NCBI GenBank assembly: GCA_016758965.1
Contig: JAEPRB010000151.1
Location: forward strand, 1-64,000
Length of the DNA: 64,000 nucleotides
Direction of reading: 5' to 3'
Origin: Circinella minor
Lineage: Eukaryota; Mucoromycota; Mucoromycetes; Mucorales; Lichtheimiaceae
The notes beneath the pieces were generated by a model, which was given only the letters and a program-made list of their open reading frames with translations, was not told where the DNA came from and did not search any database. Below are positions 1 to 10,436 of the stretch, one piece after another; the stretch's first letter is position 1, and every line of letters begins with the position of its first letter. The translations under genes were made by a program, and so were the position numbers.

Positions 1-55
1 GCTGAAATTCCATGCTATAATTGATTCAAAATAGACTGATATATACTAGTTCTAG

Positions 56-2602
56 ATGCTGAGATTTTAGCATTAATGAAAAGGAAACTAAAAGGTGTAT
101 GCGCATACAGTACCTATATAATTTATTTTTCGACTTGCAGGTGTAAAACTAGATGATTTTACAGCATTTGAAAAACTTGTTTTTGGCATGGTTGAAATTT
201 ATGATCAAACGGTTCATCGGAATCACGGTACTTATGATTTTAGAACTCCTGCTCTTAAACTTACGTTCGATTTTCAACTTGCCATCAAGGAATCACACGT
301 TCACTTGAAATCCCATTCGTTTGATGAACTCAGTCGATTAACGTTATCGCCACCGCCGCTCGAAGACGTTAATAACGATGAAGAAGAAGTGAAAATATCA
401 CCTAAAACAGCAACGGGATATACACCACATCATGTTCATAACGAAGGAGACGGACCAAATTCCGGTGAAGCAATCCAAGAAATGCTCCATGGAATGTTAC
501 AAGAAGTCCGTCAAAATGCTGATCAACTGGAAGAAGGCATGCATCATCATAATATGGCATTTCCTTCATCGGGTGATGGAGCAACAATCGAGACTGTATT
601 GAAATTAAATGATGATGATGGAAAAGAGGATGAAAATAATGCTATATTAATTGATCAAGATAATAATGAGTATATTATGACACGGCCTTTTGATACAACT
701 GTGATTTATGAAGGTATTTCTTTTTCTTTCTTTCTTTCTTTCTTTGTGTGTGTGCAACAGTATGACAATTGTATAACGACAAAAAAGTTGTTAGAAGATC
801 GTATGAAAAAATGTGTATATTACAATGCTAATACTATTTTTTTTTCTTCTAGATATACAATTATTGCATGATTTCATTTTAATTATAGTCGTTTCATTTG
901 TATTTGGTTGGATCTTTTCTGTTATTGGTCTTCCTGGTAAATTCTAATGTTTATTTTTAGAGCGATAAAAAAAAAAAGGGTTGTTGTTTTTGTTATTGCT
1001 AAGCAACAAAAACGTGGAAATGATGGAAACTAAACTTTTATTATTATTATCTATTTTTACAGCATTTTTTGGATATATCTTAGCTGGTATAGTAGCAGGT
1101 CCATCAGGTTATAACCTTATCAGGGTAATTAAGGAGACAGAAACAGTCTTTATTATAATATGTATATCTCAAAAGATTATAAATTTCTAACATTTAATTT
1201 TAGGAATTGATTCAAACGGAGACACTCGCTCAACTCGGAGTGGTATTTATTGTATTCGTTTTGGGTCTCGAATTTTCTTTGGAAAAGCTTCGAGCCATGT
1301 GGCGGCTTGTGTTAGGGGGTGCTGTAATGATCCTCGTGGTGACGGTACTATTCTTTGTTATTATGGGTACTATTCTTGGCGCCTCGATGAAAGAAGCTAT
1401 TTTCGTCGGTGCATGCATTAGTCTGAGTTCGACAGCTGTCGTAGTAAAATGCATCAAGTTAGACCATTTAGAGCATCTCTATGGTTTATTAGTGATGCAA
1501 GATGTCTTGCTTGGATTTATGCTGGTAAGCATTATTAATTTTATTACTATTATTAATTCTTCAGGGAAAAACGTACGTTTAAAATCGATATCCACGGACT
1601 AAAATAAAAATATTTAACCGATGCTAGGCCATTATTCCCGCACTTACCGAATCAGGTGTTCAAGTTCTGTATGCAGTTTTAAAGATTTCGTTATCATTTT
1701 CTGTATTTGGCAGTTTGTGTTTTGGCATTGTCAAATTGATGCCATTATTGCCACATATTTTCCACAAGATATTACCAAATGTAAAAGTAGCCTATAATCA
1801 CGAATTGATGGTATTGGGTACTATTGCAGTATGTCTGGTCATGTTGTTGATATCTGATTACCTGGGACTCGGAATGGAAATTGGGTGTTTTGCAGCGGGT
1901 GTCATTGTACGGTCCCGGAAAAACTTGTTCGAATCCGCTTTGCACGTAATTGAACCGGTCCGTGATTTATTTGCATGTCTCTTTTTTGCATCCATTGGTC
2001 TACATGTTTACCCCTCCTTTTTAGCTTCGGAAGCTATTTTATTATTAACATTGTCAGGCGCTGTGATTGGATTCAAGTATATCGCTACTTCAGCTATTCT
2101 AATCTTTCTTAAAATGGATTTACGGAAATCTTCCACAATGGCTCTTGCGCTGGCGCAAATCTCAGAATTTGGTTTTGTTCTTGCCTCTCGGGCAAAGCAA
2201 CTCGATATTATTTCGCGTGAGGTGTATTATCTGTTATTAGCTGTGACATCGTTAACATTATTATCCACTCCGTTGTTATGGAAATTAATGGATAAAACAT
2301 CCATTTTGCATAATCCATCATCATCATTACCAAGTTCTTCTACTACTATGTCACATCATTATAATAATTTTAACCATGACCATTCATCATCCTCTTCTTC
2401 CTCCGCGATTATTCCTACGTCAAGCATCCCATCTACTCCTGCATCTCATAATAATAGTAATAATATTTCTTCTGCAAGTATTAATCATTCTCAACATCAT
2501 CCTCATCATCGTTTACATCACCAACAACAGGATAGGGACACGGACGATTACCATCCTGTGGTATCCATTTCCTTGGATGAGTCGACGGATAAATTTGCTT
2601 AG
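56..2602 (+). CDS. TMCO3-like monovalent cation/proton antiporter (CPA2 type), 5' end outside the window
   Basis: Predicted exons are 56-94, 141-713, 853-936, 1063-1124, 1204-1524 and 1628-2602; every junction keeps frame. The N-terminal part seen here is soluble and acidic, and earlier exons must lie upstream of base 1. From about base 853 the protein is a chain of hydrophobic segments with the landmarks of the KefB/TMCO3 branch: GPSGYNL, FVLGLEFS, SLSSTAVVVK, GCFAAGV, a FFASIGL segment and QISEFGFVL. Members exchange K+ or Na+ for H+ across plasma-membrane or organelle membranes. The C-terminal tail after about base 2290 is low-complexity Ser/His/Asn and probably disordered. The family assignment is strong; ion specificity and location cannot be read from the sequence. 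The gene is partial, so total length is unknown. Confidence 0.85.
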
Positions 2603-3241
2603 TATAGTTTTGTTTTATTTTGTTTGTTTTGTTTCTATTTTATATTTACTTATAAATTTTATTTAATTGATTTGTTTATTTTATTTTTTTCAGGAACAAT
2701 TTTGTATCATATATAACAATTTTTTTTTTTTTTCATTTTCTTTTATTTATAGATTTTTGTTCTCTATATCTTTTATATTTCTTTGTTCTCTCCTTCCTTC
2801 CCCTACCAAAATTTTCGTTTAATAATATACATCTGTGTATCTATATATAAAAATACACTTTCAATTTTTATATATTTTTTTTTGGTATTTATGTTTTTAT
2901 AAATGGATTTATAGTTAGCTTATCTAAATGATTTCAAAGGGGTGAAATACAAGGAGATTAAAAATTTGATAGCGGGATTCATATACTTTTAGAAATAATG
3001 GGCTAGTTTATGACATATTTATATATCTGCTCATCCCTCTTTTTCTCCTTTTCCTCTGACACCTCACATCATAACCCCTTCTTATTTTATGATCGTTATA
3101 TTCATCAAACTTTATAGTTCGAATGTCAATATTATTTATTATATTAAGGAAGAAGGGGAAGAAAAAAAAAGTACAAGGTTTGTTATTATAATTATTATGA
3201 TGATTTACAACGACTTTTATTATTATTATTATTATTATTAT
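2603..3241. other. Intergenic, convergent 3' ends
   Basis: This AT-rich stretch lies between two genes that converge. It holds poly-T and TTTTATTT-rich 3'-flank sequence and a short (ATT)n tract near 3220-3241. I see no gene in it. Confidence 0.6.
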
Positions 3242-4288
3242 TTAAATAGATGTTGGCGATGATGGTATTTCATTTGCTTGAGGAATAATCCAATCTTCTT
3301 TTGTCTTGTCGTTCATAACTAAATACTGTCGTTGTTGACGCTTCATACTGGCATCTCTTAGTTTAAGTAACATTGAACCATAATTATCAAAATAACGACG
3401 TAATTCATCCACACTCAACGAAGCCCATTTTTCTTGAGTTTCCGTTTCATTCTCTGGATTATCTTGAAACAAGTGAAGTGGATGAACAAGACCACGATAT
3501 CCTGACCAAATCTCTTTTTCAAATCGATTATCCAAGTTTTCTTTGGTATTATTTAATAATACATCGTTGTCTGCAAGTTCTTTTTGTTGTTGTTGTTGTT
3601 GTTGTTGCTCCTCACCCTCTTTCTTCTTGTCCTTCTTTTTCATTGAATGGAGATATCCATAACCTTGCCAAATAATAACCAATTGATTATCTTTGCTGTC
3701 TGTTATAATATCCAATGTATTATCATATTCGACTGACTTTTCTTTCTTCTTTTTAACAGTTTGTTCTTGTTTCTTTTCAATATCATCAGATGTGATCATT
3801 CCTCCGTGCCGATCCGACAGGTCCTGAGTAACCAACACAGGTACCAACCCCGCTGACCCGCCTGATTGCTGTTGTTGCTTTGACTGCGGAGTAGCATACA
3901 AGACAGCTGACAGCGACCGTCGAATACTACTACGAACCTCCTTATGGTTGGCTTGCTGAACTTCAGCAGGATCATATTGTGTACTGGTAGGTCGACTTTT
4001 ATTATTATTATTACTAGTTAGATTACGAAATGATTGCAAGTATAAACTTTGTGACTTTTGTGCTCGTCGACGTCGTTTTCGTTCATCGTCATTACTGACA
4101 TCTTCTTGTGATGGTGTAGATGGTGGTTGACTTTTATTTTCTTCTACTGGTGCAGTAGTAGTATCTTTACTATCGAAATTATTTGTATTATTGTTGCTTT
4201 TATTAAATAATGAAAAGCCGGCAAATGAAAATCGTTTACTTGCTCTTTTGTTATTAGTTGTTGTAGTAGCAATAGCAGCTGTTGACAT
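3242..4288 (-). CDS. Hypothetical protein, 348 aa, low-complexity N-terminus with two IWxGY motifs
   Basis: This is a single-exon reading frame from an ATG at 4288 to a TAA at 3242. I do not recognise the family. The N-terminal half is rich in Ser, Thr, Asn and Lys and contains a basic run (KRRRRAQK), so it is probably disordered. A poly-Gln tract lies near residues 228-236. The C-terminal half looks folded and has two related short motifs about 55 residues apart, IWQGYGYLH and IWSGYRGLVHPLH, followed by a helical stretch (VDELRRYFDNYG). Length, codon use and absence of stops support a real gene. No membrane segment or signal peptide is visible. A nuclear or cytosolic scaffold is possible, but that is a guess. 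Confidence 0.7.
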   Translation of the reverse strand: MSTAAIATTTTNNKRASKRFSFAGFSLFNKSNNNTNNFDSKDTTTAPVEENKSQPPSTPSQEDVSNDDERKRRRRAQKSQSLYLQSFRNLTSNNNNKSRPTSTQYDPAEVQQANHKEVRSSIRRSLSAVLYATPQSKQQQQSGGSAGLVPVLVTQDLSDRHGGMITSDDIEKKQEQTVKKKKEKSVEYDNTLDIITDSKDNQLVIIWQGYGYLHSMKKKDKKKEGEEQQQQQQQQKELADNDVLLNNTKENLDNRFEKEIWSGYRGLVHPLHLFQDNPENETETQEKWASLSVDELRRYFDNYGSMLLKLRDASMKRQQRQYLVMNDKTKEDWIIPQANEIPSSPTSI

Positions 4289-7149
4289 GGATGATATTAT
4301 ATTTGGATGTAAAAAAAAAAAAAAGAAAGAAAGAAAGAGAAAGGAATAACTTCAAAAAAAAAGGAGTGATAGTAATAAGATATCGTTATAAAGTAAGTAG
4401 TATAAATTAACAAATAAATAGAAAAAGAGTAAAAAGAAAGAGAGAAAGGAAAAATAAAAATGCGTGCTGCTTTGTTTACAAATTCTATTAGTTGATTATA
4501 TGCGTATATATTATCTTAAATTGCACACAATTATTTTCTTGCTTCTCTCTATTTGAAAAGAGGGTTTCCTCCTTTCAAGGTCAAGAGCAAAAAAAAAAAA
4601 AAAAAGTTTTTCGGTGTTTAACCCGCCTCTTTTCATTTCTTGTCAAACCTATGACAATCCTAATACAGAAACTATCCATGCCTTCCTACTCATCTCTTAA
4701 AATAAAAACTCCGGAATGTATTTCCTTGTAACACACTCTCCACAGCTTTTTTTTTTCTTTCGTCGCGTTATATGTAATGTTGTACCAGTATAAGTTTATT
4801 AGTTTATGTTTACATGTAACCATGTTTAATAGTAAACATATCAATTTAAGACAGGATGCTTTATGTTATTCAAAATCCTTTATTAATCATTTTATAATAA
4901 TAACACAACAATCTTTTTTTTTTGTTCTTTATTAATACGTATTGTAATATAGACGTTTCGTTGATGATAGACTGGAAATAGAATCAATTAAATGGATCAA
5001 AAACGCATGAAAGATCTAGAATTTAGCATTTACGTTCATAGTCATTTGTTATTCATTAAAGTCGCTTTTTTTGGTGTAATTAATATTGTTATATAACTTT
5101 TCAATATCCCACGTGTGATATGTTCTTGTTTCGTTAAATCGAGCATGACAGTTGTTAATGACTTACATAACCATTTTGATAGCATGAAATTAGATCTGAA
5201 TCTTCTATTAAATAGATCAAAATAAATTTTGATGCAATAACTATTTGTTCTACTTTCAACTATTATTGTAATCATATATGTATTATAAAAAAAAAATGAA
5301 AAGACCTCGAACAACTCTAGTAAAAGCTCTAAATCTCATGCGTTCAAAAACTTGTTTTTAAGTTTATTATATTGTATAACATGATGTATTGTTATTATAA
5401 GTATATTTTAATATATGCATAAACAGTGTTACATAAAGACAATATATAGATACTTTATAGATAGACGCTTTTCTATCAATAATATCATTAATAATTATAA
5501 AAAAGCATCCAAGTATTTATATGTAGGTATCATCAAACCCGTTCCAGTAGATTGGGTTTTCTCCTATTGACAAATCTGGATGATCTTAATTTTTAATCGT
5601 CCGTCCCCTTTCCCCACAATGAAATTCGGTTCTTCTGCTTTGACGGCTCTGCTTATGTATATAACTGTACTAACAAGATTGTTATGTGCTAACTGAATCT
5701 GTTATTATTTTGTAAAACCTTTAATAATAATTATCTAAATTCGTTATCAACATTCCAAAAATAAAAATAAAAATAAAGCTTGGTTAAATGTTACCGCACT
5801 ACTTTTTATTCATGAAAAAAAAAGACAAGAGAGTTTTTGATACATGTTTTAATTACTTTAGTTTTTATTATTGATCGTCATTTTTAATTTCGCTCCTATT
5901 TCTGTAAATATATATAAGATACGTACGCAGTTATTTTTTTTTTTTGCGTTATAATAATAATAATAATAATTATGATTATAATGTAGGTCTAATATAAAAA
6001 TAGAATTGAGAATGGTCAATAAGATATTTTATTAATCCAATGGATGTACCTGTGTGGTAGATCATCATAATGTTAAAATTAGTAACAGTTCTATTTATTT
6101 TTTGAAGAAATGTCGTACACATCACGTTTCTGTGGCAACTTGTGTAACACGAAAAAGCGTCAGAAATCTATGTCGGATGAAATGTATCCGTTCTTGTGGA
6201 TAAAGTTTGTTACTGTCATAATATTTTATTTTTTGTCCCCAAGCCATTTTTGTATTTAAAACATTTGGAAGATACATACGTTTGATCAGCAAGTATGGAA
6301 ACGAACAATGCTTTTTAGAGTGAGTTTTTACATGAAGTTGGGGTAGGGTTGAAATCGTGATCCTTAATATGATATTGGCCAACGTCAGAAGAATAATTTC
6401 ATCTATGGTGAAAATATGATATGATCCAAATGAAACATATGATGCTGACCACCTTGTGAGTGGTATTTAATTTATGTTGTTCAAATTGTAAATAATAAAA
6501 TGATACTTTGAAAGATTTTAGTAATTCTTGGTTATTTTAACAGAAAGAAGTGGTATAATTTAGGTAAAAAAAAAAAACATTAATTTTTTAATGTATAACA
6601 ATAACAATATCAAATGAATAATAGAATGTTGTATATGTCTTGTGGGGTCGTATTTTTATAGTACGTATAAAGAATAAAATAAAATAGAGTGAATCCAATC
6701 GAACTATATATTCATGGCCATTTATAATTACATCTCTTTCCCCAGAAAATTGAAATACTAATCGCACCAATTAAGCTGTCGTTATGTGAATGATTTTTAT
6801 GTTGGTGATTTATTATGCTCGTGGTTGTTGTATGGCGATAATGGCTCTGTGGCCATCTGTATCAATAAAGAAAGAAAATTTATGTACTCAGGTTATCATA
6901 TTCAGTCCTTCATCCGTAGCAGGGGTATTATTGATGTAGCCAAGCTACCCAATAAAAGGATTTGATCTGAAAAAAATATGTAGCTCGACAGCATAAAATA
7001 ATAATAGTAAATAAAAAGAGTACATTGGCTTGGTGAAATTCGACCAACAAGAAAAAGAAAAAAAAAACTCTTAAAATAAAGAACATTTTGATTTCATTAC
7101 CTTTAAACCCTGGTGGTCGTCATTTGTCTTGCTAGTTGATCACTTGCAG
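4289..7149. other. Gene-poor AT-rich region
   Basis: I find no convincing gene here. The first 300 bp upstream of the hypothetical gene hold purine-rich runs (AAAGAAAG), probably its promoter. Short open stretches occur near 5042-5314 and 6122-6382 on the minus strand, but none has a recognisable domain or a plausible exon structure. The rest is poly-A/T and short AT microsatellites. Confidence 0.5.
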
Positions 7150-8525
7150 AATGTGGTGTTGTACCTGAATGCCCATATTGTCACTCTCCATGCCTATATA
7201 GTCAACCTCATTACTATGCACAAGTCATAATAAAGAGTGAGGATCATGAGATGACAGCGATGGAGGAAGAATGCTGGGCCTAACATGCAGTTGTGATCGC
7301 TAGAAACCTTGCAACAACACGCTAAACCTTAGGCAAAAGGGGCAAGAATTTCAACAAGAATATCCATTACAATCAAAAAAAAAAAGCATTGTCTATAATG
7401 TTTTTTATTTCATTAGGAAGTGGGTTCTTGCGATCAGTTCGTTGAAGGGTAAGCAATTATACGTATAAGATAGTATTGTATTGTCTTGTCTTGTTTTGTC
7501 TATCCATCCACTGTTGTCTCATAATTTCAGTCACCGCCATTAAATTCTGCATAGTTTAATATAAACCCAATATGAAGAATCCATGCGGGTTTCGTTTTTC
7601 TCCAAATTATAAGCTCTCTGGATATGAACTTCAAAAAAGAAAACGATTTTTTTAACGCAGTAGCAAGTAATGCATCCCAAATGTTTGTTCCACTGCGTGA
7701 TTTCGTTCAAGAGGAGGCTGATAATCCAACTTTTGACTGGGCAGCGAATTATTGATTTATTTTTGCAACAACATTTGCTCATTCATTTAACCATCCGTAT
7801 AGATTCACCAGTTAGTGTGCTCCTCCGAAACAATATTTGTTTGGGACTTTGCGCCAAGTTGTGATGCGACATGGAAACTAGTTTGAACAAACTGTCTGGC
7901 TTCATTATATTGATCAATCCTCCAATCACAGGTATATATTAAAGAAAAGGACGACTATTTTTTAGTGGCTAAATTAATTGAATTTTCTAATATAAAAAAA
8001 TATTATATAGGAGGTTAAGCTAACTGATCGTCTATATAAAAACTCTTGCTTTGGCTTCAGTGCAGCAGATCACAAATGCACTGCATGACTACCCATGGCT
8101 CCATGACTAATGTGTCATTTTACGATAAAGATGATACAGCCATGCACCAGCATCGTCGTCTCCCCTAAACCTCAGAAACACATGCTTTCGAAATTCACCG
8201 TGCAGACAACTTGCATGTACCAGAGTCCCCTCCTTCCGATATTTTACGTGTCTTCTCTTCCACCTTTACATTTTTAATTGATGATCATCCAATCGATGGA
8301 ACTGAGGAGACAGAAGAAAGGCTAACTTTAACAAGACAACCTGGGGGAGCAGTGTATGACGAACAACGTCAATCGTCCATAAGCACCAAGAGAACTGCTG
8401 ACGAAGCTCTTCTCAAATAAAACGCTTCCAAAACTATGCTGCTTACATGTCCATGGAATCTGCACTAACAGGATCAAGACCGTATGTATACCTCGAAGGA
8501 CAGAAATACCAATACACACTCTATA
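7150..8525 (+). pseudogene. Decayed coding sequence, family not recognised
   Basis: Several stretches read like protein but are broken by stops and frameshifts. Near 7153-7283 an open stretch contains CPYCHSPC. Near 7672-7757 another reads NASQMFVPLRDFVQEEADNP and continues in a shifted frame with FAHSFNHPYRF and QYLFGTLRQVVMRHGN. Near 8180-8420 a long open stretch contains HVPESPPSDILRVFSS and LTLTRQPGGAVYDEQRQ, followed after another shift by YVYLEGQKYQYTLY. Base composition is closer to the coding regions than to the flanks. This may be one old gene or a transposon coding region on the + strand. I cannot name the family, and the boundaries are approximate. Confidence 0.3.
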
Positions 8526-8584
8526 CATAAAGATGTTTATTAGCATATAAAAAGAAGGTAAAATAATAGTAAAGCTTTATAAAA

Positions 8585-8932
8585 GGCAGATATATTGGAT
8601 TTTTAGACTGCTTTTGTGCATAATTCTTATTTTTTTCTATACTTAGAATTTTATTTACAGATAAACTTTTTACAATCTTCACCTATATCAGAAAATATAT
8701 TGTAGTATATAGTTATTTCTTTATAATCTTAATATCTATTGTCCTTATCAAATATATTGAAGAACATTATTATTATCCATTTTCGAAACAATTTTACATG
8801 TGCAAAATTAAAATTGGAGTGCGCAAAAAAATTGATCCGAGCATACAAAAATAAAATTTTACGTAGATGCATAAAAAAAATTATCATGCGGAAAAGCAGT
8901 CTAAAAACCCAGTATATATGCCTCTGCAGAGT
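8585..8932. repeat. Long imperfect inverted repeat (MITE-like), arms about 80 bp
   Basis: The left arm at about 8585-8662 and the right arm at about 8844-8932 are reverse complements over most of their length. Both contain the shared block TTTTTAGACTGCTTTT, with matching sequence on either side. The outer ends both begin GGCA followed by an AT-rich run when read inward. About 180 bp separate the arms. Long open frames exist on both strands here, but they are by-products of the symmetry. I could not see a clear target-site duplication, so transposon origin is inferred from the shape only. Confidence 0.6.
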
Positions 8933-9141
8933 ATTCTTTTTTTTCCTATATTGGTTCCGACTTAAGTATTTCTCTCCTCCAGCACGAAATAGCCTATTTA
9001 CCAATGCATATCTGGCTTTTAATAAAATTTCGGTTTTTTTTTCAGGGGAAGAGCAAACCCCAACTCTTAAATCCGGGGCCAAATAAGTATTTTGCTATAT
9101 AACGTGAATCTGCCTATGCACACCTATTTGAGCTATATTGA

Positions 9142-9519
9142 GTAGGCTACGGACATACACCGATTGTTAATCTTGCAAATGAAGAGATGAAAGATATCGT
9201 GCGACCATGTATGGGTGGCACGTCAATCGTGCAGTGGTTAGATCGCAAAGATAATGATGAGGCGACTAGTGAGCAGATAGATGATGAATACGATTGTATT
9301 GGCAAAATAGGGGACGAAATATGTCAGGTAATATTTTGTATACATGTGTGTAATACAAAACTCATTGACGTAATGATATTTTGTACAATCTAGCCACTTT
9401 TTGATAAAAAACAAAGAAATCCGGAGAAACGTTATCTAGATGCCTTAAGAATCATTAACAAGATGAAGACTAAACACCTGGAAAATACTTATCGATTGTT
9501 TGGAGCTTCAAGTTCTTGA
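9142..9519 (+). CDS. Possible very small two-exon gene, or gene remnant, of unknown family
   Basis: An open stretch at 9142-9327, with an ATG at 9187, ends at a GT donor. A matching AG lies at 9392-9393, and the frame continues at 9394-9519 to a TGA. Both junctions are phase 0, giving an 88-residue product from the ATG. It contains MKDIVRPCMGG, SIVQWLDRKDND, an acidic EQIDDEYD stretch and a basic C-terminal helix (KRYLDALRIINKMK). The acid/base pattern looks like protein, but I recognise no domain. It could be the last two exons of a decayed larger gene, because an open frame precedes the ATG. Confidence 0.3.
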
Positions 9520-10436
9520 TGTGGTACGTACTTTCTGTTTTAAACCGTCAAAATAATGTAAATCCTGACATAAAAACGCAAACCTTATGAGATATTTTTA
9601 ACATGAAGTAATCAACTTTTTAGCACCTAAAATGTGTTTATTTTTGTATTCTAAATAGATTGTCCCGTTTTTCTTTTTGAAAAAAAATATATTTTTCATC
9701 GAGTTAATAACGTACAAAGCTTTATCGGAATGTAAAATGTTATTAAGTAAAGCCATAGGGATTCTGATTTACAATAAATTATACAAAAAAAAAAAAAGGA
9801 TTCTGAAGGAAATGAGATGGCAAAAGCAGTGTGTAACAGAAAACAGTCTATGGATAATAAAGTATATGTTTGTCAGTAAATAAAATATATATTCCATTCA
9901 CTTAAAATTGATCGGTCAAATACTATTTCCATCAAGGATCCAATCAAACAATATTTTTTTTTATTATGAATGAATCTAGATAAAGAGGCACTTTATAGAA
10001 AATAAAAGGAGATTATATAGTAACAACTGTTATAAATGTAAATTAGGATTATACCTACGTACGAAAAAAAAGGTCGATGTTATAATTTATATCACTTTAC
10101 AACGAGGAGTTCATTTATTTATTTATTTTAATACAGGTTGTGACAAAAAAATTTTCTTCATATTTGTTTTTAGAAATACAAGTTAATGACCTGTTTGTCT
10201 TGACAGCATAATAACTTTCTATATGGAGTAAACTTTCTAAAGCATGAAACTTTTTTAAAGTCCGTCCAGGACAATGAAAAAAAAATAAGTACTCTTTTGT
10301 TGTAGGTACTTTTTTTTATTTTCCTCCCTCTCTTTCTTTTTTCTTCCTAACAACCTACTACAATCATCAAAATTATAACTACTACTACTACTACTACCAC
10401 AACAAGGCATTTCGATTGTAATATCAAAAAAAGAAA
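9520..10436. other. Intergenic, includes promoter region of the M13 peptidase gene
   Basis: I see no gene here. The last 150 bp before the peptidase start hold a T-rich tract and a CTA/CTACC microsatellite at about 10379-10398, likely 5' UTR or promoter. Poly-A runs and AT-rich filler occupy the rest. Confidence 0.5.

Noticed and set aside
5042..6382. Minus-strand ORFs of 86-90 codons
   Set aside because: Length is within chance expectation for this region and there is no similarity to known families that I can see.
8729..9086. Overlapping 115-117 codon ORFs on both strands
   Set aside because: They partly lie in the inverted repeat, are composed of AT-rich codons and show no domain.
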